A stretch of DNA of 64,000 nt from an uncultured Nodularia sp. GTDB lineage: Bacteria > Cyanobacteriota > Cyanobacteriia > Cyanobacteriales > Nostocaceae. Both the position numbers and the translations under genes were made by a program. Every line of letters begins with the position of its first letter. Within the stretch, counting starts at the first letter, position 1. The stretch is from contig CAIWDD010000070.1 of NCBI GenBank assembly GCA_903911355.1, forward strand, positions 41,602 to 105,601, written 5' to 3'. Under the pieces are notes generated by a model. The model was not told the origin of the DNA and did no database searches. It saw only the letters and a program-made list of their open reading frames with translations. Shown here in pieces: positions 1-8,557 of this stretch.

Positions 1-1
1 T

Positions 2-1597
2 CCACCCCAGGAAAATATGCAAGCATTAATAGCGGAGGCGATCGCTGCTAATTGCACTGCTAATTTAGAGAGAAAACCTTTAGAGGCTCCTCGTGTGATT
101 GGCAATGCTACAGAAGGAGCTTTACTCTTATGGCTAGATAATCAGGAAGTTGATTACATAGCTTACAATCGCAAGTTTCAGGTTAAATCCCGTATGCCTT
201 TTTGTGGGCAGAAAAAATATATGGGTACAATGGGCACATCATCTGTAACTGGGGAAGATGTGCTTTATGTCAAGGGAGCGCCAGAGGTAATTTTAAATCG
301 CTGTCGGCAGATTTTGACGGATCAAGGTATAGAGACCCTTGATTATCCAGAAAAGATAACTGATGCAATTAGAGAATATCAAAAGCGTGGGATGCGGGCG
401 CTAGGCCTGGCTTACTGCAAGGCCTCACAGTATTCCCATGAGACGGATTTGGATGATATGGCTCAAGGGATGATATGGCTGGGGTTTGTAGCAATTTTAG
501 ACCCCTTGCGTCCAGAAGTATCTGATGCCATCCAAGCCTGTTTATATGCAGGTATAAATGTTAAAGTCGTTACAGGTGATAGCTCGGAGACCGCTAAAGA
601 GATTGGGCGTCAAATAGGACTTTGGCAAGAAGATGATGACTGTAATAATGGTTATGTACATCTGACAGGCCAACAGTTTGCCGAACTAAGTGATCAGCAA
701 GCCAGCCTTGCAGTGCAGGAATTAAAGATACTTTCTAGGGCGCGACCACTGGATAAACTGCGCCTAGTGAAACTATTACAGGAAAATGGTCAGGTGGTAG
801 CCGTTACCGGTGATGGAACAAACGATGCAGCTGCTCTTAAGCAAGCTCAAGTAGGTTTAGCGATGGGTAGCGGGACTGCGATCGCTAAAGAAGCAAGCGA
901 CATTATTCTCCTGGATGACTCTTTCCGCAGTATTGTCAATGCAGTTGTTTGGGGGCGTTCACTTTATCAGAATATCCAACGGTTCATTCTGTTTCAATTA
1001 ACCATTAACGTTGTCGCCTTGGGAATTGCTTTAGTTGGGCCATTTATTGGCGTAGCCCTACCTCTAACTGTCACTCAAATGCTCTGGGTGAATTTGATTA
1101 TGGATACTTTTGCGGCTTTGGCTTTGGCCACAGAACCACCTAATGGGATTGTGATGAAGCAAGCTCCTCGTAATCCAGAAGCCTTTATTGTCAGCACTGC
1201 AATGGCAAAGAGTATTTTAGCTACGGGTTTAGCTTTTTTAATTTTTTCCATTGGTTTCTTATATCACATCCGGGAAGATGGAAATATTACTGCTTATGAG
1301 CTTTCTCTGTTCTTCGCTGTGTTTGTCATGTTACAATTCTGGAATTTGTTTAATGCTCGATGCTTGGGATTAACTCAGTCTGCCTTTACAGGGTTGTCTA
1401 GGAATAAAGCATTTGTGGCGATCGCTATCACTATTTTTGTGGGACAGATATTGATTATTCAGTTTGGTGGTAGCATCTTTAGAACAATACCTTTGTCTTT
1501 CATGGACTGGGTGCGTGTAGTTTTGGGCACATCGATAGTGCTTGTGATTGGTGAACTTTGGCGTTTAATGAGTTCGCTACATTCTAAGCTGAGGTAG
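2..1597 (+). CDS. Ca2+-transporting P-type ATPase (PMCA-like), 3' part only
   Basis: Membrane pump that couples ATP hydrolysis to cation export, most likely Ca2+. The reading frame is open from the window edge, so the N-terminus, including the phosphorylated DKTGT aspartate, lies outside. Counting from the first internal Met (position 17), I see the nucleotide-binding KGAPE (about residues 86-90), the TGD loop (186-188), the hinge TGDGTND (264-270) and C-terminal membrane helices with LWVNLIMDT (about 357-364). That last motif, followed by ALATEPP, is close to the type IIB plasma-membrane Ca2+ ATPase M6 region. The hinge reads GDGTNDAAALK where most relatives have NDAPALK. Directly downstream is the broken head of an SDR gene. 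A second, truncated copy of the last ~31 codons lies at 44741-44837. Confidence 0.93.
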   Translation, partial: PPQENMQALIAEAIAANCTANLERKPLEAPRVIGNATEGALLLWLDNQEVDYIAYNRKFQVKSRMPFCGQKKYMGTMGTSSVTGEDVLYVKGAPEVILNRCRQILTDQGIETLDYPEKITDAIREYQKRGMRALGLAYCKASQYSHETDLDDMAQGMIWLGFVAILDPLRPEVSDAIQACLYAGINVKVVTGDSSETAKEIGRQIGLWQEDDDCNNGYVHLTGQQFAELSDQQASLAVQELKILSRARPLDKLRLVKLLQENGQVVAVTGDGTNDAAALKQAQVGLAMGSGTAIAKEASDIILLDDSFRSIVNAVVWGRSLYQNIQRFILFQLTINVVALGIALVGPFIGVALPLTVTQMLWVNLIMDTFAALALATEPPNGIVMKQAPRNPEAFIVSTAMAKSILATGLAFLIFSIGFLYHIREDGNITAYELSLFFAVFVMLQFWNLFNARCLGLTQSAFTGLSRNKAFVAIAITIFVGQILIIQFGGSIFRTIPLSFMDWVRVVLGTSIVLVIGELWRLMSSLHSKLR

Positions 1598-1617
1598 TGA
1601 ATTTATAATCCCTTAAT

Positions 1618-1698
1618 ATGACCAATGCATCTTACATTTTTCTCGCAGGCCTAAAAAGCGTCTTACCTGGATGGCGATCGCCTCTACAAACATGGTGA
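1618..1698 (+). pseudogene. Truncated 5' head of an SDR-like gene (paralogue of the gene at 44049-44720)
   Basis: From the ATG at 1618 the frame reads MTNASYIFLAG and then departs into unrelated sequence, stopping after 26 codons. The intact gene on the minus strand at 44720 begins MTTGSYIFLAGASRGVG. Nucleotide similarity between the two loci runs without gaps across the upstream spacer and ends at about 1650. The head is therefore the leftover of a second SDR copy whose remainder was lost where the insertion-element relic begins. It cannot encode a working enzyme. Confidence 0.7.
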
Positions 1699-1825
1699 AA
1701 AACCCAATGGATGGAAACCTTCAGATCAAAGGGTAAAACGCGGATTGATTGTACAAAACTTCTGCTGGGATACTGGTAAACGCTGAAGTTTAGAATCCCC
1801 TGTGTTTCAACCAGGGGAGATGTCA
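1651..1825 (+). mobile_element. Probable relic of an IS200/IS605-type element right end with a tnpB tail
   Basis: A 43-codon frame at 1655-1786 contains HGEKPNGWKPS followed by RVKRGL, which resembles the region near the C-terminus of cyanobacterial TnpB proteins. Right after its stop comes a hairpin, CCCCTG at 1797-1802 pairing with CAGGGG at 1812-1817, followed by gatgtcaa. A hairpin plus gtcaa is a typical IS200/IS605 right end. The zinc-finger and final catalytic Asp region are missing. The relic starts exactly where similarity to the SDR gene stops. The TnpB assignment is by eye and moderate. Confidence 0.4.
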
Positions 1826-1907
1826 ACTCAGTTTATCGAAGTATAACATCCCAAAAAAAAGCCTTTTGAATTTGGACTTTCGCGCCGCGGTAGTATTACT
1901 TTTTAGC

Positions 1908-2771
1908 TCAACCATGAGACTGGTCATAAATTGTTTGAGGAGGAGTTCTTAAATTCCAAACAATTCCCAGCCATGATAATAGGGTGAGAATGTAATGAGT
2001 AATATCTACTTCCCACCAATAGAAACCTTGACGTTCTGATGCAGGATAATAATGATGATTATTATGCCAACCTTCACCTAAAGTAATTAAAGCTAAAAAC
2101 AGATTATTGCGACTATTATCCGAGGTATTAAAACGACGGTAACCAACGATATGGGCGAGAGAATTAATTGTAAAAGTTGAGTGATAAACCAGGATAGTAC
2201 TTAAACAGAACCCCCAGATAAGCATCTGCAAACCAGATGTTTGTAGCCCAGGAAGATAAATCTGAAACAATATACCTATGACAGTTACAGCGATTGCTAG
2301 CAAGATAGGCACCACCATATGAAACCGGTTTAAATACTGTAACTCTGGATATTTGGCAAAATCTCGGATTTTGCGTTCATCAGTCTGAGAATATTGAGGG
2401 CAGACTACCCAACCAATATGTGACCACCAGCCACCATGAACAACGGGGGAATGAATATCTTGTTCTGTATCTGCATAGTTGTGGTGATGACGATGATGTG
2501 CAGCCCACCATAATGGGCCTAACTGCGCCGAAGCATTACCTAAAACCGCCAGAATAAACTGAAAAAAACGTGTTGTTTGATAAGTACGGTGTGAAAAATA
2601 ACGGTGGTATCCAGCGGTGATGCCAAACATCCGCACAAACCATAATAATAAACAAGTAATTAAAGCAGTCCAGCTAAAACCTACCCAAAAAATCAATAAT
2701 CCACCAATATGAACTGACATAAAAGGAATATTACCTAGAAAATCTATTTGAAGTTCTTGTTTTGATAACAT
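1908..2771 (-). CDS. Fatty acid desaturase (acyl-CoA delta-9 type)
   Basis: Membrane di-iron enzyme that introduces a double bond into fatty acyl chains. All three histidine boxes are present: HRYFSH (56-61), HHRHHH (92-97) and HNNHH (236-240, in GEGWHNNHHYYP). Four hydrophobic stretches fit the usual desaturase topology, and 287 residues is normal for the family. The GITAGYHRYFSHRTYQT context is the stearoyl-CoA desaturase-like version; whether the substrate is an acyl-CoA or a lipid-bound chain cannot be told. It is a single transcription unit on the minus strand with the ATG at 2771. Confidence 0.92.
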   Translation of the reverse strand: MLSKQELQIDFLGNIPFMSVHIGGLLIFWVGFSWTALITCLLLWFVRMFGITAGYHRYFSHRTYQTTRFFQFILAVLGNASAQLGPLWWAAHHRHHHNYADTEQDIHSPVVHGGWWSHIGWVVCPQYSQTDERKIRDFAKYPELQYLNRFHMVVPILLAIAVTVIGILFQIYLPGLQTSGLQMLIWGFCLSTILVYHSTFTINSLAHIVGYRRFNTSDNSRNNLFLALITLGEGWHNNHHYYPASERQGFYWWEVDITHYILTLLSWLGIVWNLRTPPQTIYDQSHG

Positions 2772-2954
2772 ATAAATATACTTACTCGGGCATTTTTGCT
2801 CATCGAGACCTAGTTCAATTTCAAAATTTTACCTTTTGATTAGCTTCTATCATTAGGCATATTATATTGATCTGTCGTGAGATAATCTTCGCAGAAAAAA
2901 CTTGCTCCAGGAAAATCATACCTCCCAGAGCAAGCTCACCCTTGAAATTAGTCC

Positions 2955-3139
2955 TTAAAGCTGCTTTACCTCGGAAACCAACTTAGAAACCATATCCTTG
3001 GCGCTACCAAAAAGCATGGTAGTTTTTTCTTTGTAGAATAATTCATTAAAGCTGCTTTACCTCGGAAACCAACTTAGAAACCATATCCTTGGCGCTACCA
3101 AAAAGCATGGTAGTTTTTTCTTTGTAGAATAATTCATTA
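2955..3139. repeat. Perfect 91-bp tandem duplication of the 3' end of pntB
   Basis: The block at 2955-3045 is repeated without a mismatch immediately after it at 3046-3136. Identity continues 3 bp into the following sequence (to 3048 and 3139). The right copy is the last 91 bp of pntB, including its stop codon; the left copy lies downstream of the stop and is non-coding. Identity breaks sharply at 2954 versus 3045. Perfect identity suggests a recent event or an assembly artefact. Confidence 0.95.
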
Positions 3140-4455
3140 TCTACGCCGGCAAAACCCGTACTCATGCCGCGCTTAATCACAATTGTCTGCTTTGCCCGAT
3201 CTACCTCCAAAATCGGCATACCATAAATGGGGCTATTGGTATCGCTGCGGGCTGCTGGATTGACCACATCATTAGCACCAATCACTAAAGCCACATCCGC
3301 CCCTTCCAATTGGGGATTGATATCATCCATGTCATACAACTGGGTATAAGGCACATTGGCTTCTGCGAGTAACACATTCATATGCCCCGGCATTCTACCG
3401 GCGACGGGGTGAATAGCATACTTAACATCAACGCCCATGCGTTCTAATTGATCTGCTAATTCCCTTACAGTATGCTGTGCTTGGGCAACAGCCATACCAT
3501 AACCGGGGACAATCACCACGTTACGGGCATAACCCAACATCATTGCTCCTTCTTCGGGGTCAATGCTACGAACTGTTTGATTGGTTGTAGCACCTGTAGC
3601 ACCGCCACCACTAGGAGCGGACGCTTCCCCACCAAAGGCACCAAACAGCACGTTAAATAATGAACGATTCATCGCTTTACACATAATCTGGGTGAGGATT
3701 AACCCAGAAGCCCCCACCAGTGCGCCAGCGATAATCAACATATTGTTCATGACCACAAACCCCGCGGCTGCGGCTGCTATCCCAGAGAGGGAGTTTAATA
3801 GGGAAATGACTACAGGCATATCGCCCCCACCAATGGGGAGGACGAACATAACACCCAATACTAAAGAAACTCCTACCACGGCGAAGAATATGGGTAGGCT
3901 GTCAGGTGTGATGATTAAATAGACACTACCTACTAAGTAAGCAGCCAGTAGGGCGAGGTTAAATGGTTGCTGGAAAGGTAATTTAATCGGTGACCCACTG
4001 ATTAAACCTTGCAATTTGGCGAAGGCGATAAAACTACCCGTTAAGGTGACACCACCGATTAATACATCCAGTAAAATGGAAATGTTTACATCTAGAGGTA
4101 TGGGTTGGGCATTGCCAATTAACCGCCAGAACTCGGCAACGGCGATGAGTGCGGAAGCAGCACCACCTAAACCATTGAGTAAACCCACCATTTGGGGCAT
4201 TTCCGTCATTTGGACTTTGTAAGCAGCGATCGTGCCAACTCCTGCACCAATAGCCAAGCCTACTAAAATCATTTCATAGTTGAGTACCTGCTGATCTAAG
4301 AGTGTGGCCACAATGGCCAGCAGCATCCCCACAGCGGAGATCACGTTACCGTTACGTGCTGTAGCTGGGGAACCCAGTTTCTTTAAACCCAGGATAAATA
4401 ATGATGCAGCGACCAAGTACGTCAGCTGAATCCCAGTTGGTAGAAAATCGCTCAC
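3046..4455 (-). CDS. pntB: NAD(P) transhydrogenase subunit beta
   Basis: Proton-pumping transhydrogenase subunit carrying most of the membrane domain and the NADP(H)-binding domain. The N-terminal ~280 residues are a run of hydrophobic helices; after a Gly/Ala/Thr linker comes the NADP domain, with VPGYGMAVAQAQ (about 315-326) and GANDVVNPAARSDTNSPI, both diagnostic. The length of 469 residues is usual. The start is GTG at 4455 and overlaps the upstream gene's stop in a GTGA tetranucleotide, which implies translational coupling. The last 91 bp are duplicated downstream, but the protein end (SEVKQL) looks normal. Confidence 0.97.
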   Translation of the reverse strand: MSDFLPTGIQLTYLVAASLFILGLKKLGSPATARNGNVISAVGMLLAIVATLLDQQVLNYEMILVGLAIGAGVGTIAAYKVQMTEMPQMVGLLNGLGGAASALIAVAEFWRLIGNAQPIPLDVNISILLDVLIGGVTLTGSFIAFAKLQGLISGSPIKLPFQQPFNLALLAAYLVGSVYLIITPDSLPIFFAVVGVSLVLGVMFVLPIGGGDMPVVISLLNSLSGIAAAAAGFVVMNNMLIIAGALVGASGLILTQIMCKAMNRSLFNVLFGAFGGEASAPSGGGATGATTNQTVRSIDPEEGAMMLGYARNVVIVPGYGMAVAQAQHTVRELADQLERMGVDVKYAIHPVAGRMPGHMNVLLAEANVPYTQLYDMDDINPQLEGADVALVIGANDVVNPAARSDTNSPIYGMPILEVDRAKQTIVIKRGMSTGFAGVDNELFYKEKTTMLFGSAKDMVSKLVSEVKQL

Positions 4456-4745
4456 GCCTTAACTTCCTTTTTCTTGAACATTTGCAACATCCGATCTGTG
4501 ACGAGAAAACCACCGACAACGTTAACTGTCGCTAGTACCACAGCAATTAAACCGAGAATTACTGATATACTGGTATCTTTAGCACCAGCAGCTACAATTG
4601 CCCCTAATACAGCAATACCAGAAATGGCATTGGAGCCTGACATTAAGGGGGTGTGTAAAGTCGGTGGGATTTTGTTGATCACCTCAAAGCCAATAAAGGA
4701 TGCCAAAACAAATACAAATAAAGCAGCGAGTAATGCTTCGGTCAT
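4452..4745 (-). CDS. NAD(P) transhydrogenase alpha subunit, membrane part (PntA-2/PntAB)
   Basis: Small hydrophobic subunit that supplies the membrane helices which are fused to PntA in enterobacteria. It is 97 residues with three membrane segments (MTEALLAALFVFVLASFIGF and two more) and the family motif HTPLMSGSNAISG. I place the start at the ATG at 4745 because AGGAG lies about ten bases upstream; a longer frame to 4772 exists but adds residues foreign to the family. It lies between pntA and pntB and overlaps pntB by 4 bp, in the three-gene arrangement known from cyanobacteria. Confidence 0.95.
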   Translation of the reverse strand: MTEALLAALFVFVLASFIGFEVINKIPPTLHTPLMSGSNAISGIAVLGAIVAAGAKDTSISVILGLIAVVLATVNVVGGFLVTDRMLQMFKKKEVKA

Positions 4746-4806
4746 GAACTGAAATCTCCTGTTTGTAACCACAGATGCACACAGATAGGTTTTGAGGGGC
4801 GGTTAG

Positions 4807-5973
4807 TTAAGTGCCGATTTGAGGACTCAAAGCTTTTAGCGCATCCTGCACTCTTTGATTGCGAATTTCCCCGCCGTGGGTAATGCAAGCCGCATCAATG
4901 ATGTCGTCAGCAAAATCTACTTGTAGAGTTTTATCTTTGATTAATAATTGCAGCAAGGATGTTAAGTTCTTAGAATACAGCTGGCTAGCGTGAACTGGCA
5001 TTGATGAGGGTAAGTTGATGGGGCCAATAATCGTCACGCCATTCCAGAGAATATCTTTACCTGCTTGGGTGCAAGCACAGTTACCCCCTTGTTCGGCTGC
5101 TAGATCTACAATTACTGAACCCGGTTTCATTTGTGCGACCATTTCCTCTGTTACTAGTCTTGGTGCTTTTCTACCCGGTACTTGGGCAGTGGTAATCACG
5201 ACATCGGCATTTTTCACGTGTTCCGCCACAACTTCCTGGGTACGTTGTTTACTAGCTTCGGAAATTTCTTTGGCATATCCTCCCGCTGCAGTTGTTTCTT
5301 CTTCCAGTTTGACTTCGACGAATTTCGCCCCCAGACTTTGCACTTCTTCTTTGACTGCGGGACGAATATCAAAGGCTTCTACTACCGCACCTAAGCGTCT
5401 GGCTGTGGCGATCGCTTGCAATCCCGCTACACCAGCCCCCATAATAAATACTTTAGCTGGGGCGATAGTGCCGGCGGCTGTGGTCAGCATCGGGAAATAT
5501 TTAGGTAATGCAGCAGCGGCAATTAATACTGCTTTATATCCTGCTAGTGAAGCTTGGGAAGACAAAGCATCCATACTTTGAGCTCTGGTTGTACGGGGGA
5601 TCATCTCCATACTCAAAGCTGTAATGTGCCGATTTGCCAGTTCCTGTACTACCGCGGGATTTCCCAAAGGATTAAGGAAACTGATTAACACAGATCCATG
5701 TCGCAGTAATTCTATTTCCGATCTGCCATTTTCTCGCTCTTTTGGAGGGCTAACTTTGAGTACAATATCTGCTTCACTCCATAATTTAGCTGGATCATTT
5801 ATAACTGTTGCTCCTGCTGCTTCGTAGGCAGAATCGCTAAAAAAAGAGCCTTCTCCCGCACCTTTTTCTACACATACTTCCAAACCTTGTTTCACTAACC
5901 GGGTAACGGTGTCGGGATTTAATGCCACACGTCGTTCACAAACTTCAATTTCTTTAGCAACTGCTATTTTCAT
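4807..5973 (-). CDS. pntA: NAD(P) transhydrogenase subunit alpha, soluble NAD-binding part
   Basis: NAD(H)-binding domain of proton-translocating transhydrogenase, which moves hydride between NADH and NADP+ at the membrane. It is 388 residues, starts MKIAVAKEI and carries KAVLIAAAALPKYFPMLTTAAGTI and the Rossmann GAGVAG (179-184) followed by AIATARRLGAVVEAFD. It resembles alanine dehydrogenase, but RSMDALSSQASLAGY-type sequence and the pntA2 and pntB neighbours settle the call. The ATG at 5973 has AGGAG upstream. First gene of the operon. Confidence 0.97.
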   Translation of the reverse strand: MKIAVAKEIEVCERRVALNPDTVTRLVKQGLEVCVEKGAGEGSFFSDSAYEAAGATVINDPAKLWSEADIVLKVSPPKERENGRSEIELLRHGSVLISFLNPLGNPAVVQELANRHITALSMEMIPRTTRAQSMDALSSQASLAGYKAVLIAAAALPKYFPMLTTAAGTIAPAKVFIMGAGVAGLQAIATARRLGAVVEAFDIRPAVKEEVQSLGAKFVEVKLEEETTAAGGYAKEISEASKQRTQEVVAEHVKNADVVITTAQVPGRKAPRLVTEEMVAQMKPGSVIVDLAAEQGGNCACTQAGKDILWNGVTIIGPINLPSSMPVHASQLYSKNLTSLLQLLIKDKTLQVDFADDIIDAACITHGGEIRNQRVQDALKALSPQIGT

Positions 5974-6631
5974 GAAATCTCCTGGAGATAAATACCTCTT
6001 TTTTGGGTGTCACTGTCTGAGATGGCTTTTCCTGGTAGATAAACCCTTAAATACTTTTGCTTTTCTGTGTTCTAGCCTCACTTCGCCCCTTGCAGATTTG
6101 ACACTTGCCGATAGTCACAAATAGATTCACATATTACAAATCCTAAATTGATTACTAATTTTGCATCTTTCTCTTTAGTTTGTTTTAGGCATTGCAAAAT
6201 TTTAGTATTCTTTCTTTACATATTTTTTCTAGCGTTATTTTTTAATGATTGCTGCTTTGAATCAAGCTCATTTTCCTAACTCTATCCCTTGATTGGCCAA
6301 TGCACCCAGCACTGCGCTCCGCGCAATCGCTGAATAGATAGATCAGTTTTTATCACAAAACCTTGGAATTAGATGTATTTAGACATATTTAGCAACAAAA
6401 TTCACTTCTACTTAGTCTAAATTATAACGATTGAGTCGTGAACATCATCGGAGAACAAAAGTTGATTTTAATACTTAACATTTTGAGTAAAACTTAAGCC
6501 TTCAAGAGTGATGGCACTTTTTGCTTCAATTTAACGTCAATTACTAGGGTGTCAGTAGTAAAGTTGAGTTAAGAAGACTCAAGACTTAGTTTATATCACT
6601 AACCTGTTTTCTGGTGGAGGAAGCCTAGACT
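5974..6631. other. Intergenic region between divergent pntA and DUF2808 genes
   Basis: 658 bp of AT-rich DNA with no supportable gene. It should hold the promoters of the pnt operon (leftward) and of the DUF2808 gene (rightward). A short imperfect GC-rich stretch near 6310-6335 (cactgcgctccgcgcaa) stands out in composition but has no clear identity. GGAGG at about 6616-6620 is a usable ribosome-binding site for the gene at 6632. Confidence 0.6.
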
Positions 6632-7183
6632 ATGCAAAATTTACAATTTCCCGGTTCTGATCGTCAACTGCTTGTGAGGCTTGTTTCGGCTGTAGCCGTC
6701 ACTAGCTCTTTGTTGACTGGGTTTCCAGTCATAACTGGAGCTCAAGGCTTACCGGGACTGACCCTATTTGGCGGCGTTAAAAGTGAAAATCAGCTTCCCT
6801 TTAGATTAGACTTTGGCGGACAAGCTAATAGCTGGGAGCGATTCAGACTGCGAATACCAGCCAAAAAAATGAACTTAGCCGCAGCTCAGTTTGTGGTTAG
6901 CTACCCAAATTATTACGAAGGAAGTTTCGACCCGAACAAAGTGGAGGTCAAAGTCAAAGGTCAAAAAGTTCCTCTAGATGAAGTCAAATGGAACAAAGAA
7001 GCTCGCCGTATAGAAATTTTCCCCCAAAAGCCCGTAGCAGCCGGAGGAGAAGTTGAGTTAGTGCTGTCAGATGTCAAAACACCGAGTTTTGGCGGGATGT
7101 ATTATTTTAACTGTCAGATTCTATCTCCTGGGGATTTACCGTTAGAGCGTTATGTGGGAACCTGGGTTTTGAGTATCTCTTAA
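6632..7183 (+). CDS. Secreted DUF2808 family protein
   Basis: Protein of a cyanobacterial family of unknown function, 183 residues. The N-terminus has a charged start and a hydrophobic segment (about 16-36) ending near TGAQG, which looks like a signal peptide or membrane anchor. The rest is a beta-rich single domain with the family pattern FRLRIPAKKMNLAAAQFVVSYP and a Cys near the end (YYFNCQILSPG). GGAGG lies upstream of the ATG. It sits just before rpmH in the same direction, 197 bp apart, and probably has its own promoter. Confidence 0.85.
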   Translation: MQNLQFPGSDRQLLVRLVSAVAVTSSLLTGFPVITGAQGLPGLTLFGGVKSENQLPFRLDFGGQANSWERFRLRIPAKKMNLAAAQFVVSYPNYYEGSFDPNKVEVKVKGQKVPLDEVKWNKEARRIEIFPQKPVAAGGEVELVLSDVKTPSFGGMYYFNCQILSPGDLPLERYVGTWVLSIS

Positions 7184-7380
7184 GCAACCATTTTTACTAA
7201 GGGCGGGTATGCCTACGCCACGGAAGATATCACAGATTTGCTTAATTATCAACGATGGTCTTCATCAACCCGCCTGATTAATTGTTGAGGACATTTAAAA
7301 AAAATATCATTTTTAGTTCTGGAAGTGATATAGTAATGGATTGTAACTTTTTATAAAAATCGCCTAAATAGGAGAACGGG

Positions 7381-7515
7381 ATGAAGAGGACCCTGGGCGG
7401 CACTTGCCGTAAAAGAAAAAGAACTTCTGGTTTTCGGGCTAGGATGCAGACACCAACCGGAAGAAACGTGATCCGGTCCAGAAGAAAAAGGGGACGTCAT
7501 CGTCTGAGCGTTTAG
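7381..7515 (+). CDS. rpmH: 50S ribosomal protein L34
   Basis: Short, very basic ribosomal protein of 44 residues, too small for usual ORF cut-offs. The sequence opens [20 protein letters not shown] and ends GRHRLSV, an almost canonical L34. GGAG lies just upstream of the ATG. One small oddity is a Cys at position 9, where Asn or Ser is more usual. It starts the conserved rpmH-rnpA-yidC cluster, and rnpA begins 21 bp after its stop. Confidence 0.98.
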   Translation: MKRTLGGTCRKRKRTSGFRARMQTPTGRNVIRSRRKRGRHRLSV

Positions 7516-7536
7516 GAAATTTCAAGAAGACCAGAT

Positions 7537-7941
7537 GTGGCTTTGCCCAAAGCAAATCGATTAAAATCTCGAAAAGATTTCCAAGCAGTTTTCCGGGAAG
7601 GAATTCGTCGTCACAGTTCTCATTTCACATTGAGAGCTTTAAAACCTTCAGGGTTGAAAAAGCCTTCCTTGGATACTGTAATCAGTGAGCAGCCACTATC
7701 GAGCACAAAATTTGGCGTTTCCATTAGCACAAAAGTCAGCAAAAAAGCAGTAATTCGTAACCGGATCAAACGCCAGATTACAGCTGCGCTGCATGAGCTA
7801 TTGCCAAAATTGTTTCCAGGTTGGCGGCTAGTCATTGTTGTCAAACCAACAGCAGCAGAATCTCAGTGCGTAAGCCGGCAATTTCTGCAAGAATTAAAAG
7901 AGTTGTTGGTAAAAGCTGAGGTGTTTGATGGGCATTCGTGA
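7537..7941 (+). CDS. rnpA: Ribonuclease P protein component
   Basis: Protein subunit that helps RNase P RNA bind and cleave the 5' leader of pre-tRNAs. It is 134 residues and opens with MALPKANRLKSRKDFQAVFREG; the RNR signature is present in KKAVIRNRIKRQI at about 69-81. The start is GTG at 7537; the ATG at 7535 is in another frame. Position after rpmH is the universal bacterial arrangement. Its 3' end overlaps the next gene by 14 bp. Confidence 0.97.
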   Translation: MALPKANRLKSRKDFQAVFREGIRRHSSHFTLRALKPSGLKKPSLDTVISEQPLSSTKFGVSISTKVSKKAVIRNRIKRQITAALHELLPKLFPGWRLVIVVKPTAAESQCVSRQFLQELKELLVKAEVFDGHS

Positions 7942-8320
7942 AGAAGTTTATTATGAGGGAGGCCCCCACATCGGGGACTTAATCCTCAACGTGTTGATTG
8001 GACTAACTGTCGTCGGGCTACCATTGACTGTGGGAGCCATTGTCAGAGCATTATGGCTACGTTTCCGCATCACTGATCGCCGGATTTCCGTAACGGGAGG
8101 TTGGAGAGGAGGCGATCGCACGGATATCATCTATTCAGAGATTGTGAAAATTGTCAAAGTTCCCCGCGGCATTGGCTTTTGGGGAGATATGGTATTAACC
8201 CTCAGAAATGGTAGTCGCCTAGAAATGCGGGCTGTTCCCAATTTCCGCCAGACTTATGACTACATCAACGAAAGAGTTAAAGCTAAAAATCCCCTATATA
8301 GCGGTGCCGCTAACAAGTAA
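7928..8320 (+). CDS. PH domain-containing membrane protein (bPH2/YdbS-like)
   Basis: 130-residue protein with two hydrophobic segments (about 15-45) and then a bacterial PH-like domain: RITDRRISVTGGWRGG, DIIYSEIVKI, GDMVLTLRNGSRLEMRAVPN. I start at the ATG at 7928; a TTG one codon earlier is also in frame. The gene lies between rnpA and yidC and overlaps rnpA by 14 bp, which points to co-transcription with the ribosome/membrane-insertion cluster. Molecular role unknown. Confidence 0.85.
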   Translation: MGIREEVYYEGGPHIGDLILNVLIGLTVVGLPLTVGAIVRALWLRFRITDRRISVTGGWRGGDRTDIIYSEIVKIVKVPRGIGFWGDMVLTLRNGSRLEMRAVPNFRQTYDYINERVKAKNPLYSGAANK

Positions 8321-8330
8321 TAGGGAGTAA

Positions 8331-8356
8331 TAGAGACGCGACGAATCGCGTCTCTA
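8331..8356. repeat. Perfect inverted repeat upstream of yidC
   Basis: Eleven bases (tagagacgcga, 8331-8341) pair perfectly with 8346-8356 across a CGAA loop. This gagacgcg hairpin resembles a dispersed palindrome often seen between genes in filamentous cyanobacteria. It could act as a processing or partial termination signal between the rnpA cluster and yidC, but no T-tract follows. Confidence 0.8.
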
Positions 8357-8557
8357 CAAAATAGCAGGGACTAGCGAAGGTAACATTTACTTTAATCTAG
8401 TAAGCTATAAATATAAAAAATAGAGCGGGATGGCATTCCGTTCTTAGAGCCAAGAGCCTCCTGCGCAACAGCCGGATTCTCTGGGCAGCCTGCACAAAAG
8501 TGTAGGAGTATGTCACATTCAGATTAGTTTACAGTAACTCAGGTTGAATTCAGAATA

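Noticed and set aside
5909..6124. 71-codon frame over the pntA start
   Set aside because: Antisense to pntA in its first part; no start signal or family.
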